Below, in pieces: positions 25,443 to 34,612 of a DNA stretch of 64,000 nucleotides (the first letter of the stretch is position 1; each line of letters starts with the position of its first letter). Made by a program: the position numbers and the translations under genes. Below the pieces are notes generated by a model, which had not been told where the DNA came from, did no database searches, and was given only the letters and a program-made list of their open reading frames with translations. Source of the DNA: Gemmatimonadota bacterium (GTDB taxonomy: Bacteria; Gemmatimonadota; Gemmatimonadetes; Palauibacterales; Palauibacteraceae); NCBI GenBank assembly GCA_022825725.1, contig JAJDWE010000033.1:23926-87925 (forward strand), read 5' to 3'.

Positions 25443-27809
25443 GTGCATGTTCAGCGGCAAATCCGGCGCCTTCAGCGCATCCATCGCGTACGCGATCTCT
25501 GGTTGGCGTCGCTACTGATGCTCGTCCTGGCATCCGCCCTCGGCGCGCAGACCGGGAACGCGGCACGCCCATCCAACCCCGCCGAGGTCACGCCGACGAC
25601 GGCAAGCGCGCAGCGCCTTCTCGATGCCCGGATGCCGGTCTCGGCATCGGCTCTGCTGGCGCGCGAGCTCGCCGCGGGCGAGGTGCGAGGGGACGAGATC
25701 GTGCTCCTGGCGGCGCAGGCCTTCGCGGATCAGCGGGCATGGGCTTCCGTGCTGGGCCTCCTCTCGGGGAGGGAAGGTCCACCCACGGCCACGCAGTCGC
25801 ACGCGGCGCTCCTCCTCGCTCGAGCGTACGCGGGCCTCGACAGCCTCACCCGGTCCGCGGCGCACTACCGCGCGTATCTGGATGCGGTCGACGGGACGCC
25901 TCCGCTCCGCGCGCGGGTGGAGTTCGCCCGCGTCTCCTACCGGCGGTATCACTGGTTCGAAGCGCGGGACCAGCTCGTCCTCGCGGAGCGCGAGCACCCC
26001 GAGTTCGCTCCGTGGTTGCGGCTCTCGCGCCTCTACGCCCTGGCGGAGGCCGAGGACCGGGATGCCTTCGCCCTCGCCGACTCGATCGTACGCGAGGCCC
26101 GCGTACCGGCCGATTCCGCACTCCTCCCGGCGGCGCGCCTGGCCTTCGAACTCGGGGATCCCGAACGCGGGGCCGCGCTCGCAAGCCGCGCCGGACGGGG
26201 CGTCCGGAACATCCTCGCCGCCCGGCACCTCGGACCGCACTACCTGGCGACCGGGGACTCCGCCGCCGCGGAGTCGGCCTTCGCGGCCGCGATCGCGAGA
26301 GGCCTTCAGACCCCGGAGACGGGGCCGGCCCTCCTCGCGCTCACGCGATCGTGGCGGACCCTGCGAGATGTCGGGCGCTCCGACACCCGCGCCGGTCGTC
26401 GCTCCCGTGGCGCCGGCTACCTGTCGGAGGCGCTTGAGCTCGCGCCCGCGGCCGAGCGCCCCGGCATCGCCGAGTCGCTCGCTTCGACCTACATGGCGCT
26501 GGGCAACCCCGGACGGGCGGCGGAGACGCTCGCCCCGTGGACAGGGGATCCCGCTTCCGTCACCGCGCCCCGGGCGTCGCTATGGATGCTCGCCTCCAGC
26601 ATCTACCGTGCGCTCGGACGCCCCGGCGACGCCGCGACCGCGCACGAGACCGCCGCCCGCGGCTCCGGGGATGTCGCCGCCCGCGCGGCCTACCTGCTCG
26701 CGGACCTCGCACACGACGACGGCCACCCGGACATCGCTGCCGAGGGCTTCGAACGCTCCTACCGCGCCTTCCCGGAAGCGAGCTACGGGTCGCGGTCGCT
26801 GGAACGGCTCGCCCTCCTCGCGTACCACGAGGGTCGCTACCCGGAGGCGCGCGCGCTCCTGGCCGAATACCGCGAGCGCTACCCCGAGGGCGGATGGATC
26901 CAGGGAGCCATCTACTGGAGCGGCAAGGTCGCGGAGGCGCTGGGGGACACCCAGGCCGCGAGCGCGTTCTACGCCCGCGCCCTCCGGTACAACCCGCTGG
27001 ACTACTACGCCATCCTCGCGGAGCCCCGCACCGGCACGGACCGTCTGGCCACGATCGGGCTCGGGGAAGCGGAACCGCTGCCCGACCTCGCTCCCGTCCA
27101 CGCGACCGCGCTCCGGCGCATGAACGTGCTGCGGGAAGTGGGGTGGCCCGAGCGGGCGCGCCGGGAATACCGCCGGGCGAGCGAGCGCGGACCGTCGACC
27201 TACGGCGCGATCCTCGCGTTCGCGCACGCGCTGAATGCCGCGGAATGGACGCGGGAGGGGATTCGCGAAGGGTGGCGCGCGCAGGCCATTCGCGGGCGCT
27301 GGACCCGGCCCCTTCTCGAAGCGATCTATCCGCTGCCCTTTCGCGAGGCCCTCGTCGCCGCCGCGGAGCGGAACGGATTGCCGCCCCACTTCGTCGCCGG
27401 ACTCTCGCGTCGCGAGTCGATGTTCGACCCCGAGATCCGCTCCGTCGCGAACGCCATCGGCCTCATGCAGCTCCTGCCGGAGACGGCCCGCAACGTCTCC
27501 TCCCGCGCCGGACTCGCCGGCTATCGCCGCCACCAGCTCACGGTCCCGCAGGTCAACCTGATGCTCGGGACCCGGTACCTGTCGGAAGTCCTCCGCCGCT
27601 TCGACGACTTCGATATCGCGGGGATGATCTCCTACAACGCCGGCCCCCACCGCTACACGCGCTGGCGCGACTTTCCCGAGTTCTCCGATGAGGAAGAGCT
27701 GGTCGAGCGAATCCCCTACAGGGAAACGCGCGAGTATGTTCGGGCGGTCACGGAACTCGCCGAGATCTATCGCTTTCTGTACCCGGATCTGGCCTCCGCG
27801 AAGCCCTGA
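25443..27809 (+). CDS. Lytic transglycosylase with TPR-rich N-terminal superhelix (Slt70-like)
   Basis: This 788-aa exported protein has a signal peptide (about 15-38, LWLASLLMLVLASALGAQ), a long all-helical region of degenerate tetratricopeptide units (about 50-600) and a C-terminal SLT domain. The catalytic Glu is in LSRRESMFDPEIRSVANAIG, followed by MQLLPETA and the ISYNAGPHRYTRW segment. It cleaves the MurNAc-GlcNAc bond of peptidoglycan with 1,6-anhydro product formation. GTG 25443 is chosen because AAGGAGG lies seven bases upstream; the ORF-track start at 25266 lies before the terminator. Confidence 0.9.
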   Translation: MHVQRQIRRLQRIHRVRDLWLASLLMLVLASALGAQTGNAARPSNPAEVTPTTASAQRLLDARMPVSASALLARELAAGEVRGDEIVLLAAQAFADQRAWASVLGLLSGREGPPTATQSHAALLLARAYAGLDSLTRSAAHYRAYLDAVDGTPPLRARVEFARVSYRRYHWFEARDQLVLAEREHPEFAPWLRLSRLYALAEAEDRDAFALADSIVREARVPADSALLPAARLAFELGDPERGAALASRAGRGVRNILAARHLGPHYLATGDSAAAESAFAAAIARGLQTPETGPALLALTRSWRTLRDVGRSDTRAGRRSRGAGYLSEALELAPAAERPGIAESLASTYMALGNPGRAAETLAPWTGDPASVTAPRASLWMLASSIYRALGRPGDAATAHETAARGSGDVAARAAYLLADLAHDDGHPDIAAEGFERSYRAFPEASYGSRSLERLALLAYHEGRYPEARALLAEYRERYPEGGWIQGAIYWSGKVAEALGDTQAASAFYARALRYNPLDYYAILAEPRTGTDRLATIGLGEAEPLPDLAPVHATALRRMNVLREVGWPERARREYRRASERGPSTYGAILAFAHALNAAEWTREGIREGWRAQAIRGRWTRPLLEAIYPLPFREALVAAAERNGLPPHFVAGLSRRESMFDPEIRSVANAIGLMQLLPETARNVSSRAGLAGYRRHQLTVPQVNLMLGTRYLSEVLRRFDDFDIAGMISYNAGPHRYTRWRDFPEFSDEEELVERIPYRETREYVRAVTELAEIYRFLYPDLASAKP

Positions 27810-27853
27810 ACCGGCCGTTTTTGACGGCCCCGCGACGATCCCGTATCGACCTG

Positions 27854-27882
27854 TTGACGGCTCCAAATCGCCCGCATAGCAT
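27854..27882 (+). promoter_or_regulatory. Promoter of the cold-shock gene
   Basis: TTGACG (27854-27859), a 17-base spacer and TAGCAT (27877-27882) precede the csp gene. The resulting untranslated leader is about 100 bases, as in many cold-shock mRNAs whose leaders fold in a temperature-dependent way. Confidence 0.65.
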
Positions 27883-27989
27883 AGGTGCGTCTCGAGTCCG
27901 GCGGCGCGCAAAAATCACGCGAAAAAAGATGCACGGCCAGCCGCGCGACGCGTCCGCAACACCCATCACCGAGGTTCGCAGGAGGCAGG

Positions 27990-28196
27990 ATGCCATCAGG
28001 TACGGTAAAGTGGTTCAACGACTCCAAGGGGTACGGTTTCATCGAGCAGCCCGACGGCGGCGATGACGTCTTCGTCCACTATTCGTCCATCGACATGGAC
28101 GGGTACAAGACGCTCGCCGAAGGGATGGAAGTGGACTACGAGTTCACGCAGGGCGACAAGGGCCTGCACGCGACCCGCGTCGTGCGCACCGCCTGA
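27990..28196 (+). CDS. Cold-shock domain protein (CspA family)
   Basis: This 68-aa single cold-shock domain protein has both RNA-binding motifs: GYGFIEQPDG (RNP1) and VFVHYSSI (RNP2), with the conserved start SGTVKWFNDSKG. It binds single-stranded RNA as a chaperone. The start is ATG 27990, five bases after GGAGG; the upstream ORF extension is leader. The gene is bounded by its own promoter and terminator, so it is a single-gene unit between the transglycosylase and polA. Confidence 0.95.
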   Translation: MPSGTVKWFNDSKGYGFIEQPDGGDDVFVHYSSIDMDGYKTLAEGMEVDYEFTQGDKGLHATRVVRTA

Positions 28197-28221
28197 CCGG
28201 ACGCCGCCGCCGGAGCTTCAC

Positions 28222-28254
28222 GCGCCCCGCCCCACGCGGCGGGGCGCTTTTTTT
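28222..28254 (+). terminator. Rho-independent terminator of the csp gene
   Basis: GCGCCCCGCC and GGCGGGGCGC form a 10-bp stem with a six-base loop, followed by seven T residues. It lies 25 bases after the csp stop codon. Confidence 0.95.
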
Positions 28255-28295
28255 GTCCCCGGCTTTGCCACGGACGGCCCCCCCGCCATACATAG

Positions 28296-31142
28296 ATGCC
28301 ATGCCGACCCTCTCAGACAGCCCGTGAACGCCGTGTGGCGGCGCCAGGCGTCGTGAAGGCCGCACGGGCCGCTCGTCCGTCGCTCTTCCTGCTCGATGGC
28401 TACGCGCTCATCTACCGCGCGTTCTTCGCCATGATCAACCGGCCGCTCACGACCTCCAGCGGCGAGAACACGTCGGCCCCCTATGGAATCGCCCGCTTCC
28501 TCATGCGGCTGATCGCCGATCACGCGCCCGACTATCTCGGCGTCGCGTTCGATGCCGGCGACAGCTTCCGCACCGACATCTACCCGGAGTACAAGGCCAC
28601 GCGAGAGAAGATGCCCGACGAACTCCGGGCGTCCCTCCCCAGGTGTCGGGAGATCTTCGATGCCTTCCGGGTGCCCGTCATCGAGGCGGAAGGGTGGGAG
28701 GCGGACGACGTGATCGGGACCCTCGCGCAGAAGGCCGCGCGCCGTGATCTGCGCACCGTCATCGTCTCCGGAGACAAGGACTTCCACCAGCTTGTGGACG
28801 ACCGCACGGCGTTGCTCAATCCGGGCCGCGGCGGACCCGCCGGAGTGGAACAGGTGTGGGTGACGCCGGATAACGCCGAGGAGCGGTTCGGCGTGCCGCC
28901 GGAGCGCGTGACGGACTTCCTCGCGCTGCTCGGCGACGCGTCCGACAACGTCCCCGGCGTGCCCGGCATCGGGAAGAAGACCGCGCCAGCACTCATCCGC
29001 CAGTTCGGCGACCTGGAGTCCATCCTCGCGCGGGCGGACGAAGTCAAGGCCGCCCGGGCCCGCAACGCGCTTCTAAGGCATGCCGACGATGCCCGGCGCT
29101 CCAGGCAGCTGGTGACGATCCGCACCGATGCGCCCGTGAGCCTCGATCTCGAAAGCCTCCGGTCACGGACGCTGGATGCCGAAAAGGCGGCGGCCGTCTT
29201 CCGCGACCTGGAGTTCCACAATCTGCTGAGGGAGCTGGAGGCTCCGGCGACCGAGGCCGAGCGCTTCGCCCCGGAGGTGGACGTCGTGGCCGACGCGGAT
29301 GGGCTGGGCGCTCTGCTGGCCGAGTGCTCGGAAGCCCCGCGCATCGGACTATTCGTCGCGGGCAGCTCCGACGATCCGCTCGGCGCCGATCTCGTCGGCC
29401 TCGCGGTCGCCGCCTCCGACGCCCACGCCTTCTACCTGCCCCTCGGGCACCGGGCCCCGGAGATCCAGCACGATGCGGCGGGAAACCCGACGCTCGCCTT
29501 CGATGCGGGCGAACCGGTCGGCTTGCCGGGGATGACGTCGTCCGACATGCGAGGACTGCGGGAACTGCTCGCCTCCGACACACCGAAACTCGGGCACGAC
29601 CTCAAGTACGCCGCCCAGCTCCTGCGCCGGCACGGCGTCGAGCTGGGGGGCCTCGAGGACGACGACGCGTTCGATACGCAGATCTCCTCCTACTGCCTGG
29701 ATCCGGCCCGCCGCGACCGCGCCCTCGCCACCCTCGGTCCCGACCGCCTGGGCGTCGCGCTCGAGACGGACGACGCCATTACGGGCACCGGCCGGAACCG
29801 TCTTCCGCTCGCGTCGGTCGAGCCTGAGCGCGTCGCCGAATGGGCCGGCGCCCGCGCCGCTCTCCTGCACCGCCTCGCGAAGGTCGACGAAGCCGACCTC
29901 GTGCGCACGGGCATGGGCCGCCTCTTCCGCGAGGTCGAGATGCCGCTCGTCACCGTCCTCGCGAGCATGGAACGGGCGGGCATCGCGATCGATCTCGACT
30001 TCTTCGGCGAGCTGCGCGCCCGCCTGCGCCGCGATCTCGACGCCGTGCGCTCGGAGATCCACAAGATCGCCGGGACCGACGTGAACCTCCGCTCCGTGCC
30101 GCAGATGCGGGCGCTTCTCTTCGACCAGCTCGGGTTGCCCGTCCTCAAGAAGACGAAGACGGGCCCCTCGACGGACGAGTCCGTGCTCGAACAACTCGCG
30201 GCCATGGGCCACGAACTTCCGCGCCTCATCCTCGAACACCGGGAACTCGACAAGCTGGACGGCACGTACGTGAGCGTGCTCCCCCGCCTCATCGACGGCC
30301 GGGGGCGCATCCACACCCGCTTCAACCAGACCGTCGCCGCGACGGGCCGACTCTCTTCCTCGGACCCGAACCTCCAGAACATCCCGATCCGGCGGGCGCT
30401 GGGGCGCGAGATCCGGAGGGGGTTCGTCGCCGCGCCCGGCCACCTGTTCACGGGGGCGGACTACTCCCAGATCGAACTCCGCGTGATGGCCCATCTCTCG
30501 GGGGACGAGGCGTTCGTGGAAGCGTTCCGGGCGGAGCGCGACATCCACCGGGAGACCGCGGCCCGCATCTTCGGGGTCGAGCCGGACGATGTTACGCCGA
30601 CCATGCGCGAGCAGGCGAAGACGATCAACTTCGCGACCATCTACGGCCAGGGGCCCTTCGCGCTCGCCCAGCAGCTCGGCATCTCGCGGACGCAGGCGAG
30701 CGAGTTCATCGACGGATACTTCGAAAGGTTCGCGGGCGTCGCGGCCTACCTCGAGGAGATGAAGGAACAGGCGCGCGACCGGAACTACGTCGAGACGCTG
30801 TTCGGACGCCGGCGGTACATCCCCGAGATCCGGTCCAGGAACCCCGGCATCCGCGGCTACGGCGAACGCACCGCGACGAACTCCCCCATCCAGGGATCCG
30901 CGGCGGACCTCATCAAGGTGTCGATGATCCGGCTGCACGAACGTCTGGCGGAGACCGAGGCCCGCATGCTGCTGCAGGTGCACGACGAGTTGCTCATCGA
31001 GGCCCCGGAGTCCGAGGTTGAAGCCATCGGCCGGATCGTGCGCGAGGAGATGGAGGGGGCCATCGAGCTCACCGTTCCCCTTCGCGTCGATCTCGGGATC
31101 GGCCGCAGCTGGTACGACTGCAAGTTCGGGAAGGGATCGTGA
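28296..31142 (+). CDS. polA: DNA polymerase I
   Basis: This protein of about 948 aa has a 5'-3' nuclease domain (LLDGYALIYRAFFAM, then GDKDFHQLV and LGDASDNVPGVPGIGKKTA), a middle 3'-5' exonuclease-like domain (about 325-510) and the polymerase domain (TGRLSSSDPNLQNIP, DYSQIELRVMAHLSGD, QAKTINFATIYGQG, LQVHDELLIEAP). The acidic Exo I motif DxE expected near GLFVAGSSDD is absent, although HDLKYA and FDTQISSYCLDP remain, so proofreading is probably lost as in Taq polymerase. ATG 28296 is given, but GTG 28353 is an equally good start closer to the conserved SLFLLDG. Its stop overlaps the next start (GTGA). Confidence 0.95.
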   Translation: MPCRPSQTARERRVAAPGVVKAARAARPSLFLLDGYALIYRAFFAMINRPLTTSSGENTSAPYGIARFLMRLIADHAPDYLGVAFDAGDSFRTDIYPEYKATREKMPDELRASLPRCREIFDAFRVPVIEAEGWEADDVIGTLAQKAARRDLRTVIVSGDKDFHQLVDDRTALLNPGRGGPAGVEQVWVTPDNAEERFGVPPERVTDFLALLGDASDNVPGVPGIGKKTAPALIRQFGDLESILARADEVKAARARNALLRHADDARRSRQLVTIRTDAPVSLDLESLRSRTLDAEKAAAVFRDLEFHNLLRELEAPATEAERFAPEVDVVADADGLGALLAECSEAPRIGLFVAGSSDDPLGADLVGLAVAASDAHAFYLPLGHRAPEIQHDAAGNPTLAFDAGEPVGLPGMTSSDMRGLRELLASDTPKLGHDLKYAAQLLRRHGVELGGLEDDDAFDTQISSYCLDPARRDRALATLGPDRLGVALETDDAITGTGRNRLPLASVEPERVAEWAGARAALLHRLAKVDEADLVRTGMGRLFREVEMPLVTVLASMERAGIAIDLDFFGELRARLRRDLDAVRSEIHKIAGTDVNLRSVPQMRALLFDQLGLPVLKKTKTGPSTDESVLEQLAAMGHELPRLILEHRELDKLDGTYVSVLPRLIDGRGRIHTRFNQTVAATGRLSSSDPNLQNIPIRRALGREIRRGFVAAPGHLFTGADYSQIELRVMAHLSGDEAFVEAFRAERDIHRETAARIFGVEPDDVTPTMREQAKTINFATIYGQGPFALAQQLGISRTQASEFIDGYFERFAGVAAYLEEMKEQARDRNYVETLFGRRRYIPEIRSRNPGIRGYGERTATNSPIQGSAADLIKVSMIRLHERLAETEARMLLQVHDELLIEAPESEVEAIGRIVREEMEGAIELTVPLRVDLGIGRSWYDCKFGKGS

Positions 31143-32257
31143 ACGCAACCCGGATCGCCCTCATCGCCTGGACCGCGGCCGCGCTCGCGTGCGCGCCGCC
31201 TTCCACGCCGGACCGGCCCGCGTTGGACGGGATCTCGCTGGACGGGGTCGCGGACCGCATGGCCGAACTGGGCGTGCCGGGCGTCAGCGTCGCGGTCCTG
31301 GTCGACGGCGAGATCGCCTGGGCGCGCGGCTACGGCCTGGCCGACGTCGAATCGGGCCGGCCGGTGACGCCGAACACGCTCTTCCAGGCAGCCTCCATCT
31401 CCAAGCCCGTGGCGGCCCTCGCCGCCCTCCGCCTCGTCGAATCGGGCCGGGTGGACCTCGACGGGGACGTCAACGCCTATCTCACGAGTTGGCGGGTGCC
31501 GGACAACGCCTTCACGGAGCAGGGGCCCGTCACCCTGCGGGGGCTCCTCACGCACCGGGCCGGCCTCACGGTGTGGGGCTTCCCCGGGTACGGCCCGGAC
31601 GAGGGGGCGCCCGACGGGCCGGGCGTCCTCGACGGCCTCGGCAACACGGACCCGGTGCGCGTCTACAAGGCGCCCGGGGAGAGCTGGCAATACTCCGGAG
31701 GCGGCTACACGGTGATGCAGCAACTCGTGGCCGACATGGCCGGCAAACCGTTCGCCGAGGTCATGCGCGAGGAGGTCCTCGACCCGATCGGCATGTCGCG
31801 CTCGACCTACGAACAGCCGATCCCGCCCGAGCGGCAGGACGACGTCGCGACAGGCTACCGGTCGGACGGCGAACGCGTCCCCGGCGGGTGGCATACCTAT
31901 CCCGAACAGGCGGCCGCCGGCCTGTGGACGACGCCGAGCGAACTCGCGCTCTACGCCCGCGAGGTGCAGCGGGCCTGGAAGGGCGAGTCGACCCGCGTGC
32001 TGGGAGAAGCGCTCGCACGCGAGATGCTGACGCCCGACGCGGACGACTGGGGGCTGGGCCCGGCGATCTCCGAGGACGGCGAACGCTTCCGGCACGGCGG
32101 CTCGAACCAGGGCTTCCGCTGCACGTTCGCGGCCTACATCGATGGAGACGACGGGGTCTTCGTGATGACGAACTCGGACTCCGGGAGCGAGCTCGCGGCC
32201 GAGATCGCGATCATGGTCGCCCACGCATACGGCTGGTCCGGACCCCGCGCCGAATAG
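31139..32257 (+). CDS. Serine hydrolase, class C beta-lactamase fold, lipoprotein
   Basis: This 372-aa exported enzyme has an N-terminal signal with a lipobox (TAAALACAPP, Cys about 18). The catalytic SxxK is in AASISKPVAAL (about 82-92), with a YSGGGY motif in place of YxN and the third motif RHGGSNQGF near the end. The family includes penicillin-binding esterases and D-aminopeptidases, and the substrate cannot be assigned. It overlaps the polA stop by 4 bases. A similar but separate serine hydrolase lies at 58.3 kb. The product would sit on a membrane facing the periplasm. Confidence 0.85.
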   Translation: MNATRIALIAWTAAALACAPPSTPDRPALDGISLDGVADRMAELGVPGVSVAVLVDGEIAWARGYGLADVESGRPVTPNTLFQAASISKPVAALAALRLVESGRVDLDGDVNAYLTSWRVPDNAFTEQGPVTLRGLLTHRAGLTVWGFPGYGPDEGAPDGPGVLDGLGNTDPVRVYKAPGESWQYSGGGYTVMQQLVADMAGKPFAEVMREEVLDPIGMSRSTYEQPIPPERQDDVATGYRSDGERVPGGWHTYPEQAAAGLWTTPSELALYAREVQRAWKGESTRVLGEALAREMLTPDADDWGLGPAISEDGERFRHGGSNQGFRCTFAAYIDGDDGVFVMTNSDSGSELAAEIAIMVAHAYGWSGPRAE

Positions 32258-32271
32258 AAAGGGACAAACCG

Positions 32272-33396
32272 ATGACGAAGTGGAACCAGACCCGACGAGA
32301 GTTCGTGAAGACGTCCGCGCGCGCCGGCGGCGCCCTGGGCGTCATGGGCGCCTTCGGCTCCGCAGCCTGCGCCGGGGGTTCCGGAGGACCTCTCCGCATC
32401 CTCATCCTCGGCGGGACGCGCTTCATCGGCCCCCACCAGGTCAAGTACGCGCTCGACCGGGGCCACGAGGTCTCGACCTTCACGCGCGGGCAGACCGAAC
32501 CGCCCTTCTTCCACGATTATTTCGAGCGCGTCGAGCAACTCATCGGCGATCGCACGAGCGATCTGTCGGCGCTCGAGGGGCGGGAGTGGGACGCCGTGAT
32601 CGACAACTCCGCCTCCTACCCGAGCTGGGTTGCGGCCACGGCCGACCTCCTCCGAGACCAGGTCGACCGCTACCTCTTCGTCTCGTCCATCTCGGCCTAC
32701 GCGGACTTCGCCACGGTCGGGATCGACGAGGACTATCACGTCGGCCAGTTGTCGCCGGACGAGGCCGAAGACGACGGAGGATACGGACCACGGAAGGCGC
32801 GCTGCGAGGAGTACGCGCGCGACGCCTTCGGCGAGAACGCGATCATCGTGCGCCCCGGGCTGATCATCGGGCCCGGCGACAACACGGACCGCTGGACGTA
32901 CTGGCCGGTGCGGGTCGACCGCGGCGGGGAGGTGCTCGCCCCCAACACCCCCGCCGATCCCGTGCAGAACGTCGACGCCCGCGACCTCTCCGAGTGGATC
33001 GTGCGTCTCGTCGAGGGCCCCGGGCACGGCGGCACGTACAACGCCACGGGCGAGGTGCAGCCGTTTGGCGAAATGCTGGAAGAGATCCGGGGCGCGCTCG
33101 GCTCCGACGCGTCGTTCACCTGGGTGCCGACGGCGTTCATGCAGGAGCAGGAGGTCGCGCCGTGGATGCACATGACGAACTGGACGCCGCCGGAGGGGCC
33201 GACGGTGGGGATGAACCAGGTCTCGGTGGCGGCCGCCGTGCAGGCCGGGCTCACCTTCCGGCCGCTCGCGGACACCGCCCGCGACACCGTCGAATGGTGG
33301 AACTCGCTCCCCGACGAGCGCCGCGCGGAACCACGGGCCGGTCTCCCCGCCGACAGGGAGGCCGAAGTCCTCGCCGCATGGCACGCCAGCGCATGA
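32272..33396 (+). CDS. Tat-exported NAD-dependent epimerase/dehydratase-like protein
   Basis: This 374-aa protein has a twin-arginine signal (RREFVKTSARAGGALG) ending near AACAGG, a possible lipobox, and then an extended-SDR fold. The nucleotide loop is ILILGGTRFIGPHQVK (GxRxxG-type with GGTxFIG), and the usual FVSSISAYAD is present. The catalytic YxxxK appears as YGPRKARCE. Family members act on sugar nucleotides or isoflavone-like substrates. Export of a folded, cofactor-loaded enzyme explains the Tat route. The start is ATG 32272; the ORF-track start lies far upstream in another gene. It follows the serine hydrolase by 14 bases. Confidence 0.85.
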   Translation: MTKWNQTRREFVKTSARAGGALGVMGAFGSAACAGGSGGPLRILILGGTRFIGPHQVKYALDRGHEVSTFTRGQTEPPFFHDYFERVEQLIGDRTSDLSALEGREWDAVIDNSASYPSWVAATADLLRDQVDRYLFVSSISAYADFATVGIDEDYHVGQLSPDEAEDDGGYGPRKARCEEYARDAFGENAIIVRPGLIIGPGDNTDRWTYWPVRVDRGGEVLAPNTPADPVQNVDARDLSEWIVRLVEGPGHGGTYNATGEVQPFGEMLEEIRGALGSDASFTWVPTAFMQEQEVAPWMHMTNWTPPEGPTVGMNQVSVAAAVQAGLTFRPLADTARDTVEWWNSLPDERRAEPRAGLPADREAEVLAAWHASA

Positions 33397-33444
33397 GTTG
33401 CCGCTGACTCCTCACCGGGAGCCCGGAACCTTCAGCGGACGCGG

Positions 33445-34188
33445 GTGGTTAAATCCACCATGATTCCCACGGTTTCGAAGTGTCGAAATGCGTGGCTTCG
33501 GCCACTGGTGTTCGCGATCGCCCTCGCCGCGGCGGCTGGGTGCGGCGGTATTGAGACCGGCCGCCTCGTGATTCCGGAGTCTGAACCGCCGCCGGCCCCG
33601 GTCGCGTCGACCACGGCGACGTATCGGGTGGTCTTCGAGTCGACGTGGAGCGCCTCGACACACCCCACGAACTTCCCGGGTGGCGCACACCTGTCGCCGC
33701 TGATCGGCGCGGTGCACAACGGCGGAGTTACCTTCTGGGAGCCGGACGGCACCTCGACGCCGGGTATCGAGAGCATGGCCGAGACGGGCGGCACGGGTAC
33801 GCTGTCCGCGGAGATCCAGGCCGAAATCCCGGGGAACGCGCTTGCGGTCATCAACGGTTCCGGGATCCGCAGCCCCGGCAGCACGACGATTCAGGCGATC
33901 ATCCTTCGGGAGGACTTCCCGCTCGTCACCCTCGTCACGATGATCGCCCCGAGCCCGGACTGGTTCGTGGGCGTGTCCGGCCTGTCGCTGCGCGACGCCG
34001 ATGGGAACTGGATCGGGGAACTCGAGGTCGTCCTCTACCCGTACGACGCGGGAACGGACAGCGGGCCGAACTACACCTCCGCCAACGACGACACGCAGCC
34101 GAGGGAGTCCATCCACAGCCTGCGGGGCGAGCGCCCCTTCTCCGACGAACCCATCGGCACCTTCACCTTCACGCGCTCGGACGCGTAG
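33445..34188 (+). CDS. Spondin-domain lipoprotein
   Basis: This 247-aa protein has a signal peptide (LRPLVFAIALAAAAGCGGIE) with a lipobox Cys about residue 33. The remainder matches Spondin_N: YRVVFESTWSASTHPTNFPGGAHLSPLIGAVHN, IRSPGSTT, SPDWFVGVSGLSL and YPYDAGTDSGPNYTSANDDTQP. Spondin domains in bacteria are secreted beta-sandwich proteins of unsettled function, thought to act in adhesion. GTG 33445 is the ORF start; ATG 33460 is an alternative. A short inverted repeat GGTGG-TTAAAT-CCACC covers the start. Confidence 0.85.
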   Translation: MVKSTMIPTVSKCRNAWLRPLVFAIALAAAAGCGGIETGRLVIPESEPPPAPVASTTATYRVVFESTWSASTHPTNFPGGAHLSPLIGAVHNGGVTFWEPDGTSTPGIESMAETGGTGTLSAEIQAEIPGNALAVINGSGIRSPGSTTIQAIILREDFPLVTLVTMIAPSPDWFVGVSGLSLRDADGNWIGELEVVLYPYDAGTDSGPNYTSANDDTQPRESIHSLRGERPFSDEPIGTFTFTRSDA

Positions 34189-34225
34189 CGAGGGGCAGAT
34201 TTGTAGTCGGGCGCACGGCCCTTCG

Positions 34226-34612
34226 TCAGACGATGTCGTCGAGGAGGAAGAGGTCGGTGAGGAGCGCCCGCAGGTGGGATGAGGCGTTGAGATTGTCGAT
34301 CAGCTGCGAACTGATCGTCTCCTGGGCGAGGACGACCCGCACGGCCGCTCCGGCGCGCGCGGCATCGGCCGACGTGACGTCGATCATGTCACGGTAGGCG
34401 CCCGCCGGTTCCAGCCCCTCCGCCGCGACAAGGCCGCCGAGGTCGTTCGCCAGCGCCCGGAGCGCCGCATCCGTCCGGCTCAGGTACTCCCGCAACTGGC
34501 CGCCGACTTTCGAGGCTTCCTCCCGCTCGGCGCCGAGCGCGGCGTAGGAGAGGAAGAACTCGTACGCCTTTTCGAGGGCCTCAATGTGAGCCTTCAGCTC
34601 CTCGCGGCTCAA
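34226..34612 (-). CDS. Hypothetical helical protein, last gene of the Pao-like operon
   Basis: This 128-aa protein, starting SREELKAHIEALEKAYEFF, is almost entirely predicted helix with no signal peptide, membrane segment or cysteines. It contains an acidic C-terminus (LLTDLFLLDDIV). I do not recognise the family. A TTG start at 34612 overlaps the cytochrome b stop (TTGA), so it is translated with that gene, and a role in assembly or partnering of the molybdenum enzyme is an inference from position only. The ORF track extends it to 35092 in a frame that lies inside the cytochrome gene and is not conserved. Confidence 0.55.
   Translation of the reverse strand: MSREELKAHIEALEKAYEFFLSYAALGAEREEASKVGGQLREYLSRTDAALRALANDLGGLVAAEGLEPAGAYRDMIDVTSADAARAGAAVRVVLAQETISSQLIDNLNASSHLRALLTDLFLLDDIV

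Noticed and set aside
23460-25484. 674-aa ORF on the minus strand over the lipoyl-enzyme and exbB-like genes
   Set aside because: Both genes beneath it are well-supported, and the frame has no family motif.
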